The notes beneath the pieces were generated by a model. The model was not told the origin of the DNA. It saw nothing but the letters and a program-made list of their open reading frames with translations, and did no database searches. The translations under genes were made by a program, and so were the position numbers. From an uncultured Desulfosarcina sp. (GTDB taxonomy: Bacteria > Desulfobacterota > Desulfobacteria > Desulfobacterales > Desulfosarcinaceae), in NCBI RefSeq assembly GCF_963668215.1, contig NZ_OY764190.1:3410001-3474000 (forward strand): a stretch of DNA of 64,000 nucleotides. The letters run 5' to 3'. Below are positions 1 through 9,405 of the stretch, piece after piece. Within the stretch, counting starts at the first letter, position 1. Each line of letters opens with the position of its first letter.

Positions 1-105
1 GAAGGATTATCCATTATCACCGCTTGCAACCGGTGTCAAACGAACAAAGATACTTCAGCAGGGCAATCGCATGTAGATTTTATGATAATGGAAACGCCAT
101 ATTTC

Positions 106-237
106 CCCCTCACCCTGTCCCTCTCCCTCCGGGGGAGAGGGAACGTTTTCCGGTTGCTACAAAGCCAACCCGGCTGCTTTCGAGGTTTCAGGAAAGCACT
201 CCCTCGCCCCTTGAGGGGAGAGGGCCGGGGTGAGGGG
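106..237. repeat. MITE/REP-like inverted repeat
   Basis: Left arm at 106-127 (CCCCTCACCC...CCTCTCCC) is nearly the reverse complement of the right arm at 215-237 (GGGGAGAGGG...GTGAGGGG), with further inverted arms inside. It would fold into one long hairpin and encodes nothing plausible. It sits at the 3' side of the photolyase gene and resembles the C-rich 'CCCTCACCC' dispersed repeats of many proteobacteria. Bases 1-105 show nothing recognisable. Confidence 0.7.
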
Positions 238-283
238 TGCATAAATCATCCTTTCAGGGTTACTTGCGATTGCCCTGGATACT

Positions 284-1675
284 TCAGTATTGAGACCGGT
301 CGGCCTTGCGGCAAAGGGCCGCCACCTTTTCGACGTAGGCCTGGATGTCGCACTTGCGCTCGAGGCCCGAGGCAGCCATGTAGCGCACCTTGCCGAAAAT
401 ATCCCGCTGGAACCAGGCGCGGTCGTGCAGCCCGAAAACCCAGCCTACGCCGGCAAAGGAATTGGGGTCGCGGCCGTCGATGAAGTACCGGTTGTTGAGG
501 AAAAGCAGCGTGTCGTAGGCCTCCTGGGGCGATGGGGACCACTCCAGGACTTTTTTGCCCCAGTACATGCGCATGTAATTGTGCATGAATCCGGTGGCGC
601 GCATCTCGGCCATGGCGGCATTCCAGTAGGGATCGTGGGTCCGGCCCGCCTCCAGGGTCTGCCGGTCGTAGGCAATCGGGCGTATGTCCGTGGCATGTTC
701 GGCCAGGCTTTTCCGGGCCCAGGCGGGCAGGCAGGTGTATTGGTCGTAGTCCGGTGTATAATGGACGAAATTGACGGCCAGCTCCCGGCGCACGATCAAC
801 TCTTCCAGGTAGGCGTCCCGGTCCTCCTGGGCACCGGTGGATGCATCGCGGATGGCCAGGGCCAGGGCCACCGGCGAGATCTGGCCGAAGTGCAGGTAGA
901 GGCTCATATGGGAGATGTCGTCGGTCTGGGGCTGGTTGCGGTTGCGCGTGTAGCGGGCCAGACGACGGGAGATGAAATCCTGCAGACGCTTGCGGGCTTC
1001 TTCGGGGCCTCCTTTGAAGAAAACCGAGGCGGCAGGCACGGAATGGTCGAGATCGAGCCCCTCTATAATGCCGTCGATGTCGGCCAGGTCCAGCCCCGGC
1101 CATGAATTTTCATCCGATGGGTGTTCGGGACGGTAGCGGGGGCAGGGGGCCAGAAAGCGTTCCAGGCGGCGGTGAATCTTGGGCCGGATGGTCCGGGCCG
1201 CATACTCGGCCTTGGGCGAGGTGACGGCCACCGGCACGACCACATCCCCTTCAACAGCAAGGGCGCCGCAGTGGCAGGACTGCGAAACGGCCCGGCGCCA
1301 GGTTCGCTGATGGCGCGTGTAGCCCACATCGCAGACCAGCAGCGCTGCTTTTTTCAGCAGGGGGGTGAGCGCCGCTTGGGGATCGTCGCCTTTGATCACC
1401 TGCATGCCGATTCGACGGCGGGCCAGCTGCTCACGGGTTTGTGCAAGACCTTCCAGCATGAAGCGGTAGTGCCGCAGATTGGCTTCCGGATAGCGGTCGG
1501 TGAGGATGAAAATGACGCGTACCGGCAGATTCAGGCGGTTGGCATGGAAAATGGCGGTTTCCAGGGCCGGGTTGTCGTAAACCCGCTGGGACTGCTGCAT
1601 CCAGTACAGCACCCAGCCGCCTTTTTGGATGGGTCGGTCATTGAGCGCGGCAATGCGCTCGGGATCGATGTGCAT
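284..1675 (-). CDS. phrB: Class II deoxyribodipyrimidine photolyase
   Basis: A 463-residue protein with the layout of class II CPD photolyases: an N-terminal alpha/beta antenna domain beginning with the YWMQQSQR segment (about residues 24-31), then the helical FAD domain. The C-terminal stretch with MRMYWGKKVLEW, NNRYFIDGRDPNSFAGVGW and FGKVRYM is diagnostic of class II enzymes. It repairs cyclobutane pyrimidine dimers in the cytosol with light energy. It lies 32 bp downstream of the UbiA-type gene on the same strand, so the two are probably co-transcribed. The length is normal for the family and no catalytic segment is visibly missing. The class assignment is firm; the link to its neighbour is only positional. 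Confidence 0.93.
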   Translation of the reverse strand: MHIDPERIAALNDRPIQKGGWVLYWMQQSQRVYDNPALETAIFHANRLNLPVRVIFILTDRYPEANLRHYRFMLEGLAQTREQLARRRIGMQVIKGDDPQAALTPLLKKAALLVCDVGYTRHQRTWRRAVSQSCHCGALAVEGDVVVPVAVTSPKAEYAARTIRPKIHRRLERFLAPCPRYRPEHPSDENSWPGLDLADIDGIIEGLDLDHSVPAASVFFKGGPEEARKRLQDFISRRLARYTRNRNQPQTDDISHMSLYLHFGQISPVALALAIRDASTGAQEDRDAYLEELIVRRELAVNFVHYTPDYDQYTCLPAWARKSLAEHATDIRPIAYDRQTLEAGRTHDPYWNAAMAEMRATGFMHNYMRMYWGKKVLEWSPSPQEAYDTLLFLNNRYFIDGRDPNSFAGVGWVFGLHDRAWFQRDIFGKVRYMAASGLERKCDIQAYVEKVAALCRKADRSQY

Positions 1676-1707
1676 GACTTCCAGGACTCCTTTGCCGACC
1701 CATGGAT

Positions 1708-2628
1708 TCAGAATAGTGGAAACAGCTTTTCCAGGATATAGCCGACTCCCAAAAGAACATGGGTGAGCAGAATAAACGTTACGTTGTCCGCCATGGCTGG
1801 AATCAGTCTGCCCCTGTCGCGATATTCCTTTGATCCCCGCATGGCTTTAACGGCCCATGGCAGGCCAAGCAGTGCAATCAGGCAATATACCGGCATGACC
1901 ACCCTGCCGAGTACAAAGGTTGCCAGCACACAGGCGATAATCCAGCCATACACCGCCATGGTGGCGATGCTGAATAACCTGGCCGCGGCATCCATGCCGA
2001 ACAGGACCGGGGTGGTTTTCCGGCCGCCCTTCCTGTCGGCCTCGACATCCGGAAATTCGTTGAGCAGGAGCAGGTTGTGCACCAGGATGCCGCTGGGAAC
2101 CGAGGCAATCAGGACCACCCAGTCATACCTGCCGGCCTGGACAAAATAAAAGCCCAGGATCGGCAGGATGCCCAACCCCAGCCCCGGCGACCATTCGGGC
2201 CAGGGCGTTTTCAGAATCACCGGCGTGTAGAGGACCAGGCACAGGGCGGCTGCAACGATAAGCGGCAGCAACAGCCAGCCCTTTATGGCGATAAAAAAGA
2301 TGCCGATCAGCAGGGCAACCACGAAGGTGACCGTTCCCACCCAGAGGGTCTGGTTCAACGGGAGTTTACCCTCGGGCACGAGCCCGCTGCCACCGCTGAA
2401 GGGGGTCCGCTCGACGTTCAGGTCGATGCCGCTTTTGTAATCGAAATAATCGTTGATGGCGTTGACGCTGCCATGGGTCAGCATCAGGCCGAAGCCGGCC
2501 AGCAGGGCGTACCCGAAATTGACGGGGCCATAGTACCAGGCGATTGCAGTCCCGAGAAAGGCAAGCACGACCGAAAGCGTAAGGAACTGGGGCCTCGTTT
2601 CCATGATCCACAGCAGCAGATTCTTCAT
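1708..2628 (-). CDS. UbiA-family prenyltransferase (MenA-like)
   Basis: A 306-residue polytopic membrane protein with about eight hydrophobic helices. It carries the first aspartate-rich motif of the UbiA superfamily, NDYFDYKSGID (about residues 60-70), and the second region DVEADRKGGRKTTP (about 193-206). These bind the magnesium-diphosphate of a polyprenyl donor. The closest relatives by motif are 1,4-dihydroxy-2-naphthoate prenyltransferases (menaquinone synthesis), but no other men gene is nearby, so the acceptor is not fixed. The start is preceded by GAGGAGA at a good distance. It is the first gene of a probable two-gene unit with the photolyase. Confidence 0.85.
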   Translation of the reverse strand: MKNLLLWIMETRPQFLTLSVVLAFLGTAIAWYYGPVNFGYALLAGFGLMLTHGSVNAINDYFDYKSGIDLNVERTPFSGGSGLVPEGKLPLNQTLWVGTVTFVVALLIGIFFIAIKGWLLLPLIVAAALCLVLYTPVILKTPWPEWSPGLGLGILPILGFYFVQAGRYDWVVLIASVPSGILVHNLLLLNEFPDVEADRKGGRKTTPVLFGMDAAARLFSIATMAVYGWIIACVLATFVLGRVVMPVYCLIALLGLPWAVKAMRGSKEYRDRGRLIPAMADNVTFILLTHVLLGVGYILEKLFPLF

Positions 2629-2791
2629 AACCGTCTCCTCGATAAAGGAAACTGTGTATCAGATTCGTCTGCGATTGGACAGCCCCATGCAACACCCCAA
2701 ACGATTCCCGGATTGCATTTCATCCCCAGAGTCTTTTCTTCAATAATAAAATTATAGGTGGATAAAGTTTTATAAAATTAAAATAATATGC

Positions 2792-2845
2792 TTGACAAGT
2801 TTATTAAAATTAAAATAGAACCCTTTCCAAGGGAGGAAAGTATCC
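2792..2845 (+). promoter_or_regulatory. Putative promoter and RBS of the DUF2089-LemA-TPM cassette
   Basis: In the AT-rich stretch before the DUF2089 gene there is a TTGACA at 2792-2797 and, about 17 bp on, a weak AT-rich -10 region (ATAGAA). GGGAGGAAAG at about 2831-2840 is a strong ribosome binding site for the ATG at 2846. The -10 assignment is uncertain. The rest of 2629-2791 is AT-rich with no other signal seen. Confidence 0.4.
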
Positions 2846-3199
2846 ATGAATATCGATCATTGTCCGCTTTGTGGCGGCAGCATGAAAGTGCAGAAACTCA
2901 AATGCCTCCAATGCGAGATCAGTATCGAGGGTGAATTTTTCACGTCTCCGATTCTTTCGCTTTCGGAAGACGAACAGCTTTTTATCGAACTTTTCGTGCT
3001 CAACAGCGGCAGCCTGAAAAAAATGGCAGACATCATGCAAGTCACCTATCCGACCATTCGTTCCCGGCTGAACGCCATTATCCGGAAGATGAAGCAGGTT
3101 TCCGGCGATCAGGATACCTATAAGCAAAAAATACTTCAGAAAGTGGAAGAGGGGAAGCTCAGTCCCGAAAGTGCGGCCAATATCATTCGAAATCTGTAA
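2846..3199 (+). CDS. DUF2089-family zinc-ribbon/HTH regulator
   Basis: A 117-residue protein with an N-terminal zinc ribbon of two CxxC pairs (CPLCGG at residues 6-11 and CLQC at about 19-22). A sigma-like helix-turn-helix follows, seen as ELFVLNSGSLKKMADIMQVTYPTIRSRLN. This is the DUF2089 architecture, thought to be a small transcription regulator. The C-terminus (GKLSPESAANIIRNL) looks like a short SHOCT-type helical tail. It is the first gene of the cassette and ends 16 bp before the next gene. It probably controls the downstream LemA/TPM genes, by position only. Confidence 0.82.
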   Translation: MNIDHCPLCGGSMKVQKLKCLQCEISIEGEFFTSPILSLSEDEQLFIELFVLNSGSLKKMADIMQVTYPTIRSRLNAIIRKMKQVSGDQDTYKQKILQKVEEGKLSPESAANIIRNL

Positions 3200-3215
3200 A
3201 CCATGGGGAATCGCT

Positions 3216-3944
3216 ATGAAAGCGTTCGATCATATTGAAAAAATGCGGGAGCAGGGGATTCTGAGCACGGAGCAGGCCCGGATGCTCAGCGACTCCGTAA
3301 AGGAATCCAATCAGCGAAAGACCGGACGACAACCCGCTGAACCGAAAAACACCCAGAAACCTTCAACAAAAGGATTTCTGATTGTGTCCGGCTTTCTCCT
3401 TCTCTTCATCTTTGCCGTTTTAGTATTCAGCACCGGGAATAAGCCTCTGTTTTTCCTGTTGCTATTGGTGCTCATCACATTCGGGTGCCTGGCGGTGGTA
3501 CTGCTTGTCATGTTCAATACCCTGGCCTGGAAAAAAGAAGGGATTGCGCGAACCCTCGCGCTGATGGTCAATGAAATGGATCGAAAGGATTCCCTGGTCC
3601 CCCAGATCTGGGAATGCATCGGCAAATTTTCGACACATGAGTCCGGCATCCACGAAAAAGTGACGCTTGAGCGCTCCCAATCGGCCGGGAAATCCGCCGG
3701 TGGTGATCGGGAATCGGATCGCTCCTCATCTGCCATTGAAGCCCTGGTAGAAGATTATCCCGAAATCAAATCCGATCGGAATTTTCAGCAGTTGTTCGAT
3801 CAACTGGTGGAGACCGAAAATCGGATTACCGCCATCACGAAATGGCATAACCACAATGCGGGCAATTACAACGGACTGCTTGAAACCTTCCCGTTTTCCG
3901 CTGTCGCCCTGATTTTTTCTTTTGACAAGGCAACCTATTGTTAA
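3216..3944 (+). CDS. Membrane protein with C-terminal LemA-like segment
   Basis: The ATG at 3216 is preferred to an in-frame codon at 3171 because the latter lies inside the DUF2089 gene; the resulting protein has 242 residues. It starts with a short amphipathic segment (HIEKMREQGILSTEQARML), then two adjacent hydrophobic helices (about residues 55-100). The C-terminal region (about 180-235) reads DYPEIKSDRNFQQLFDQL, ETENRI and FPFSAVALIF, matching the second half of LemA proteins. The typical N-terminal LemA helix is missing, so it looks like a hybrid or diverged paralogue of the gene that follows. Its role is unknown; the topology suggests an inner-membrane partner of the LemA/TPM system. 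Confidence 0.7.
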   Translation: MKAFDHIEKMREQGILSTEQARMLSDSVKESNQRKTGRQPAEPKNTQKPSTKGFLIVSGFLLLFIFAVLVFSTGNKPLFFLLLLVLITFGCLAVVLLVMFNTLAWKKEGIARTLALMVNEMDRKDSLVPQIWECIGKFSTHESGIHEKVTLERSQSAGKSAGGDRESDRSSSAIEALVEDYPEIKSDRNFQQLFDQLVETENRITAITKWHNHNAGNYNGLLETFPFSAVALIFSFDKATYC

Positions 3945-3960
3945 AACCAAGGAGTCAACG

Positions 3961-4563
3961 ATGAATACCAAGATTACCCTGTTGCTGGCGGCATCGTTTA
4001 TCGCAATCGTTGCGATTTTCGGCGTGGCACTCATACTGGTTCACAACGGCATCGTGGATGCGGACAAACGCGTGGAGGAGGCCGAGGCTCAGATCGGCGC
4101 CGTTTGTCAGCGGCGTCTGGACCTGATGCCGAATCTGATTGAAACCGTCAAGGCATATGCGGCCCACGAAAAGAGTGTCCTGACGGCGGTAACCGAGGCC
4201 CGGGCCCATGCCCAGAACACGTTGGACCGACTTGCCAAAGATGGATATACCCCTGAGACCATGAAGGCCCTTGAGACCTCCCAGGCCCAGGTGACCTCGT
4301 CCATCCGAGGCATCTTTGCACTTGTGGAAAACTACCCCGACCTGAAAGCCTCCACCAATTTCTTAGCCTTGCAGGACCAGTTCGAAGGAACGGAAAATCG
4401 GATTTCCGTTGCCAGACAGCGGTTTAACAGTGCGGTTCGTTCTTACAATTCAAAAATTGAAAAATTTCCCGGAGTCCTCATCGCTCCCATTTTCGGCTAC
4501 CAGGAAGCCGAGTATTTCGAAGCTAAAGAAGAGGCCTATGAACCGGTCAAAGCGAAATTTTAG
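3961..4563 (+). CDS. lemA: LemA family protein
   Basis: A 200-residue protein from an ATG at 3961 preceded by AAGGAG. It has one N-terminal membrane helix (residues 5-27). The LemA four-helix domain follows, with RRLDLMPNLIETVKAYA, the ENYPDLKAS...FLALQDQFEGTENRI block and the terminal FPGVLIAPIFGY. LemA proteins are anchored coiled-coil-like proteins of uncertain molecular role that usually sit beside TPM-domain proteins, as here. Length and motifs are normal. The 3' end overlaps the likely start of the next gene by 26 bp, consistent with translational coupling. Confidence 0.92.
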   Translation: MNTKITLLLAASFIAIVAIFGVALILVHNGIVDADKRVEEAEAQIGAVCQRRLDLMPNLIETVKAYAAHEKSVLTAVTEARAHAQNTLDRLAKDGYTPETMKALETSQAQVTSSIRGIFALVENYPDLKASTNFLALQDQFEGTENRISVARQRFNSAVRSYNSKIEKFPGVLIAPIFGYQEAEYFEAKEEAYEPVKAKF

Positions 4564-6208
4564 CGCATCGATAAAAATGCGAATCTTTATTGTTGTGGTG
4601 TTGGCAGGGCTGCTCGCCTGTTCAGGGGAGCACCCGTTCGACCTTGAAAAGATCATCAAACAACGACCGGATGACGACAGACGGATTTTCGATTATGTGG
4701 GACTCATGCAGGACGTCACCGAGTCCACTGATTTGTACCTGAGCACCATCCGTGATCGCTACCATATTGAAATCCTCATCGCCGCCGTGCCGTCACTGCA
4801 AGAGAAATACTCGGTGAACCAGGCCGCAGCAAAACTCTTTAGCAATTGGGATATCGGGAGAGACAATCAGGGCCGGGGAATTCTTCTGCTGCTGGTGGAC
4901 GACACCAAAGAGGTCAAGCTGGAGGTCGGTCTGGAACTGGAAGATGTCTTCACGGATATGTTTACGGGATATATCGAAGACCTGCAATTGCAGCCGCGTT
5001 TTGCCGCCGGAGAATTGGAAATCGGCCTGATTGCCGTGATGGAGGAACTGGAAGCCCGCTCCCAGGTCAAATACCGGGGAGGGTATACGCCGGCGGACAT
5101 CGATCGGCTGGATACCGAATACCTGTCCCAGGGAGCCGGTGCGCGTCGGGATCTGGACGAGGACTTCCAGCAGGTTCAATTTTCGGGAGCCGTCAACAAC
5201 GATTACCCTGCCGGACAAACGCCCGATGAGGCTTGGAAAACCATGATCCGGCGCTGGCAGGAAAAGGTGCGCGATCCCTATGTCGGCGTGATCACACCCC
5301 TGGCCCGGCTCACTTACCGCGACTTTACCAACATGCCGGACTCCCGTTTTGAAAAAGAGTTCCGGACCTACGCCAACAAATCTTATGAAATCCGTCGTGA
5401 AGGCGATTACGCGGTGGTCTGGTTCGGCAGGAAAAAAGGATGGGACAATTCCCCCTTTCTTTTGTGCCGGACTTCCGAGGGATGGCAATTCGATCTGGTC
5501 CATCAGCGCCGTTTCATCCGCATGGGACCGGCCCCGGAATGGGGGGTGGAGTTTTCCGAACATCCGCATATGGGGCTTTTAATGGATGCTTTTCAGTATA
5601 AGGGGCAGGACATCCCGCTGGAAGGAGACGATCTTTACACCATCGGACGGGATGTTGAACTGGCCAACCGGATTCTGAAAAAGGAGGCCTCGTACCAGGC
5701 CAATCCGGAGGACTTCGATGCGCTCATTACCCTGGGAAGGCTGTACACCATCGTATCCATGAGCCGCAAGGGCATCGCCCTGCTGAAAAAAGCCCGGGCT
5801 GAAAATCCCGACGATCCCCGGCCGTATAAATATCTCGCCATCGCCCACGTCAATGCGCATTACCAGTACGATACGGCCCTGAACATGCTTGAGGAATATC
5901 TGAAACGCGCCCCCGGCGATGCATTCGGCTACAACTTCATGGGCTACATTTGCTATCGAAAAAAAGAATACAAAGAGGCGGCAGATGCTTTCGAACGGGC
6001 CCTCGCCTTAAAACCGGACAATTGCTATGCACATTTCTATTTGGCCTACACGTATGCATGGCTTTATAGCGAGTCTCTCAAGCTCGATCCGCGTCGAGAC
6101 ACATACAAAAACCGCTTTTACCACCATCGGGACCGGACACGAACCTACCAGGACAGCCACCCCTTGAGGGTGATGAATCTCAACCAGTGGCTGGATGCAA
6201 AGAAATAG
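4538..6208 (+). CDS. TPM-domain lipoprotein with C-terminal TPR repeats
   Basis: The start at 4538 has AAGAAGAGG just upstream and overlaps lemA; ATG 4577 is an alternative. The protein is about 556 residues. It begins with a lipoprotein-like signal (VVVLAGLLACSGE), so it is probably lipidated and periplasmic. A TPM (YgcG/Psb32-type) domain follows, with FDYVGLMQDV, NWDIGRDNQGRGILLLL and KLEVGLELEDVF. A middle domain of unknown type comes next, then TPR-like repeats near the C-terminus (PYKYLAIAHVNA, AFGYNFMGYICYRKKEYKEAADAFERALALKPDN). TPM plus TPR in one exported chain beside LemA is uncommon. The TPM call is secure; the function is not. Confidence 0.78.
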   Translation: MNRSKRNFSASIKMRIFIVVVLAGLLACSGEHPFDLEKIIKQRPDDDRRIFDYVGLMQDVTESTDLYLSTIRDRYHIEILIAAVPSLQEKYSVNQAAAKLFSNWDIGRDNQGRGILLLLVDDTKEVKLEVGLELEDVFTDMFTGYIEDLQLQPRFAAGELEIGLIAVMEELEARSQVKYRGGYTPADIDRLDTEYLSQGAGARRDLDEDFQQVQFSGAVNNDYPAGQTPDEAWKTMIRRWQEKVRDPYVGVITPLARLTYRDFTNMPDSRFEKEFRTYANKSYEIRREGDYAVVWFGRKKGWDNSPFLLCRTSEGWQFDLVHQRRFIRMGPAPEWGVEFSEHPHMGLLMDAFQYKGQDIPLEGDDLYTIGRDVELANRILKKEASYQANPEDFDALITLGRLYTIVSMSRKGIALLKKARAENPDDPRPYKYLAIAHVNAHYQYDTALNMLEEYLKRAPGDAFGYNFMGYICYRKKEYKEAADAFERALALKPDNCYAHFYLAYTYAWLYSESLKLDPRRDTYKNRFYHHRDRTRTYQDSHPLRVMNLNQWLDAKK

Positions 6209-6241
6209 GAGATACCCCATTTCGTATTCAAAGCGAAACGT

Positions 6242-7927
6242 ATGAAGAAATTTCTCATCGCGACATTTTTCGCATTCCTTGTTTTGCAAAGTGCGCCTGT
6301 CAGGATCTGCTGGGCCCTGCCGGATCATCGGCCGTCCGACAAGCGCTGGTGCTTTGACTACACACGGTCACTGCCGTCCGACCTCGTCGATAGCGTGAAC
6401 GATGAGGGATACAGCATCCAAAAGCATTTCGATGTGGATTTCGTCGTGCTGATCGTTCCCTCCCTGAACGGTAGAGAAATCGTTTCGAGAACGGCCGAGT
6501 TGTTCACCCAGTGGGAAATCGGCAAACGCACAAAGGGGAAAAAGGGCATCCTGATCCTGATCGCTGAAAAGGAGCGGCAGATTAAAATTGAGGTCGGGTA
6601 CGATCTGGAAGGCATATATCCGGATATCTATATCGGGCAGGTGGAAAGAGAATTTCTGAAGGAATTCCTGGAGCAGGCGGACTGGGATCGAGGCCTGCTG
6701 GCAACACTGGAAAATTTTCTGGAACGACTGTATCGAAAAGATTTGGTCAATGAAGTGCGCGATGCGGCGTCGCCGGAATATGATCAACCGTATTATTCCC
6801 AAGGGGCCGGTGCGAGCATAACCTTTACCTTCGGCGGGGAAGCAAACAAGTCGATACCGGAAACATCACCGGAGCGAAAGCGGTATTTCGGACCGCAGGC
6901 CACGCCCCGTGAAGCATTTGAACGCTACATGGAAACCCTGGCCCTGAATAATAAAGACAAAACCCTGGATATTTATTCGGACCAGTCAAAAGTTTTCTAC
7001 CGGCATTGGCGAACCAGTTCCGGCCAGCGGCGTGCCGAGTACGAAGCCTCCCGGGGAAAGCAATATGTGGTTCGGCAGCAAGGCAAATATGCCGTTGTCA
7101 TGGCGCCGTTCAACACCTCCATCGATGCATTTATCTGCCAATGCCCCTATTTTTTTGTACGTTCCGACAGCGGCTGGCATATCGATATCAACACCATGTC
7201 CCGCACATTGATGATGGGCGGCCCCACCTGGCATCTCATCAGCATGGCCCACCCGTATATGTTTGCCTTCAAGGACTATCTGTTGAAAATGAACCGGTAT
7301 TATCCCAAGCAGGGTCAACAGGCGTTTCTTGGAATTACCTATCCGCTATTTTATAAGGGAAGCGGTCCCTTTCAAATCAGCCCGGAATGGGACAGCCCTG
7401 CAAAAGAGGCCGGCATCCAGGACAAGGATATTTTGATATCGATCGATGGGACGACAATTACCGAGCCATATCAGGATTGGGAAATGATGAAACGGTTCCA
7501 AGCCGGGGACCGTATCGATGTCATCGTCAGGAGAAACGGCAGGCAGAAAAAAATCCCGGTAACGCTGGCACCGCTCAAGTCCTATCTGGATGAATTCCCC
7601 TATGTGAGGAAACATGGAGACCCCTGGACCGGATTCTATTTTGCCTATTCACAACCTTACGAAAGAGAAATTGAAGACGTTCAGCTTTCCGTAATCGACG
7701 TCGTTGCCGGAAGCCCTGCGCAAGAGGCCGGATTTCAACCCGGGGACCTGATCTATGCAGTGCCCGGTTCCCGGGATCGACACGTGGGGTTTTACGATTA
7801 CAAGAGAATGTTAAAACGAATGCACCCCGGTCAGAAAACCCGCCTGAAGGTTTTGCGGAACCTGAAAAAACGTTTGGAACTGGAAATCGAGATCGGCAGA
7901 TATGCCGAAGGAAGATCCGGCATATAA
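6242..7927 (+). CDS. TPM-domain exported protein with two PDZ domains
   Basis: A 561-residue paralogue of the preceding gene. It has an N-terminal signal peptide (hydrophobic to about residue 27), a TPM domain with FDYTRSLP, QWEIGKRTKGKKGILILI and KIEVGYDLEGIYPD, and the same middle region (SQGAGA..., RFIR/MSRTLMMGGPTW-like end). The C-terminal half carries two PDZ-like modules: one around GSGPFQISPEWDSPAKEAGIQDKD, the second around VVAGSPAQEAGFQPGDLIY. PDZ domains bind C-terminal peptides, so this protein may recruit periplasmic clients. The pairing of TPR and PDZ versions of one TPM core suggests a two-part periplasmic assembly. Function is unassigned. Confidence 0.78.
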   Translation: MKKFLIATFFAFLVLQSAPVRICWALPDHRPSDKRWCFDYTRSLPSDLVDSVNDEGYSIQKHFDVDFVVLIVPSLNGREIVSRTAELFTQWEIGKRTKGKKGILILIAEKERQIKIEVGYDLEGIYPDIYIGQVEREFLKEFLEQADWDRGLLATLENFLERLYRKDLVNEVRDAASPEYDQPYYSQGAGASITFTFGGEANKSIPETSPERKRYFGPQATPREAFERYMETLALNNKDKTLDIYSDQSKVFYRHWRTSSGQRRAEYEASRGKQYVVRQQGKYAVVMAPFNTSIDAFICQCPYFFVRSDSGWHIDINTMSRTLMMGGPTWHLISMAHPYMFAFKDYLLKMNRYYPKQGQQAFLGITYPLFYKGSGPFQISPEWDSPAKEAGIQDKDILISIDGTTITEPYQDWEMMKRFQAGDRIDVIVRRNGRQKKIPVTLAPLKSYLDEFPYVRKHGDPWTGFYFAYSQPYEREIEDVQLSVIDVVAGSPAQEAGFQPGDLIYAVPGSRDRHVGFYDYKRMLKRMHPGQKTRLKVLRNLKKRLELEIEIGRYAEGRSGI

Positions 7928-7934
7928 AGAATCC

Positions 7935-7981
7935 TCAATGGGTCATCATCGGATATGCCGGTAACTCATTGATCTTTTTTT
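7935..7981 (+). terminator. Rho-independent terminator after the TPM cassette
   Basis: TCAATGGGT (7935-7943) pairs with ACTCATTGA (7964-7972) with one mismatch, followed by CTTTTTTT to 7981. It lies just after the last TPM gene. The region from here to 8109 holds no gene. Confidence 0.65.
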
Positions 7982-8109
7982 GCGCGATAATCCAAAATTA
8001 TCGAGTTTTCCACATCAGCTGCCGCATCTCTAATGCCACAACACCAATTTTGATGCTCCGCCACGATTAAGATTGTTAAATACGGAGACGGGTGCTTTTT
8101 CAATGACGC

Positions 8110-8162
8110 TTGACAAAGATTAAAAGGGTTCTATTATTTTCTATATTTCGTTAATTGGCGAA
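8110..8162 (+). promoter_or_regulatory. Promoter and possible operator of the ars operon
   Basis: TTGACA at 8110-8115 and TATTAT at 8132-8137 are spaced by 16 bp. Downstream, TTCG-N8-CGAA at 8147-8162 is a short inverted repeat between the promoter and the arsR start, a usual place for an ArsR operator. GAGGGG before the ATG at 8177 is the ribosome binding site. The operator call is by position. Confidence 0.55.
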
Positions 8163-8176
8163 TTGAGGGGTATAAT

Positions 8177-8536
8177 ATGCTTTCATTCATGAATGTCACC
8201 AAAGCCCTGTCCGACGAAAACAGAATCAGAATTCTGCTGGCGCTGCACGCTCACGATGAATTGTGCGTCTGCAACATCAACGAACTGCTTGAACTGGCGC
8301 CCTCGACGGTTTCCAAGCATTTGTTTCTGCTAAAAAATGCACGCCTGGTCAAGGCGCGTAAAGATGGGCGCTGGATGCATTATCGCCTGAATCGCGGGCC
8401 GGATGCGCCGGAAATCGTGACGCAAGCCCTGGATTGGATCGTTCGCTCCGTTTCGGATGAGCCGGAGATCAAGGCGGATCGGGAAAAACTGGCGCGAATT
8501 CTGTCGGTACCTTTGGAGACCGCTTGCTGCCAGTGA
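8177..8536 (+). CDS. arsR: ArsR/SmtB-family arsenic-responsive repressor
   Basis: A 119-residue winged-helix protein. It shows the classic ArsR order: KALSDENRIRIL, then ELCVCNINELL with the As(III)-binding CxC pair in the alpha-3 helix, then the recognition helix APSTVSKHLFLLKNARLV, then the wing RKDGRWMHYRL. A further cysteine pair closes the protein (TACCQ), which may add a thiolate ligand. The family represses its own operon and lets go of DNA on binding arsenite. It heads the operon arsR-acr3-transglutaminase-like-arsM. If acr3 is inactive, this gene still senses arsenite and controls arsM. Confidence 0.93.
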   Translation: MLSFMNVTKALSDENRIRILLALHAHDELCVCNINELLELAPSTVSKHLFLLKNARLVKARKDGRWMHYRLNRGPDAPEIVTQALDWIVRSVSDEPEIKADREKLARILSVPLETACCQ

Positions 8537-9405
8537 TTCCTGAAAGCCAAATCCTTTTGGAGCAAATAGAGGAATGCAATCATGGCTGATTCACAAACCA
8601 AAAAACTCTCTTTCCTCGATCGATTTCTGACCCTCTGGATTTTTCTGGCGATGTTTGCCGGGGTCATCGGAGGATATCTTTTCCCCGGCGTCCGGGACGT
8701 GATCGACTACTTTCAGGTGGGAACCACAAACATCCCCATTGCCGTCGGGTTGATCCTGATGATGTACCCGCCGCTGGCCAAGGTGAAATACGAACAGCTG
8801 CCGCGGGTATTCCGCAACTTCAAGGTGCTTTTCCTCTCCCTGGTCCAGAACTGGGTCATCGGCCCGGTGCTGATGTTCCTATTGGCCATCGCCTTTCTCT
8901 CTGGAAACCATGAGTACATGGTCGGCCTGATCCTGATCGGGTTCGCCCGCTGCATTGCCATGGTAATCGTCTGGAATGACCTGGCTGCCGGAGACCGCGA
9001 GTATTGCGCCGGGCTGGTGGCATTCAACTCGATTTTCCAGGTGCTTTTCTTCTCGGTGTACGCCTACGTATTCATCACGGTCCTGCCGCATTGGTTTGGC
9101 ATGCAGGGGATGGTGGTCAATATCTCCATCGGTCAGATTGCCGAGAGCGTCTTTATTTATCTGGGCATCCCGTTCATCGGCGGGATGGCTTCCCGCTTCA
9201 TCGGTTTAAAACTCAAAGGCGCCCAGTGGTACGAACAAACGTTTATTCCCAGGATCAGCCCGATCACCCTGATTGCGCTGCTCTTCACCATTCTGGTGAT
9301 GTTTTCCCTCAAAGGGGAACACATCGTCCAGCTTCCGTTGGATGTGTTTCGCATCGCCATTCCCCTTTGCATCTATTTCGTGGCGATGTTTTTTGTTTCT
9401 TTTTA

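Noticed and set aside
82..483. Overlapping frames in the first 500 bp
   Set aside because: They arise from the C-rich inverted repeat and from the antisense strand of the photolyase gene.
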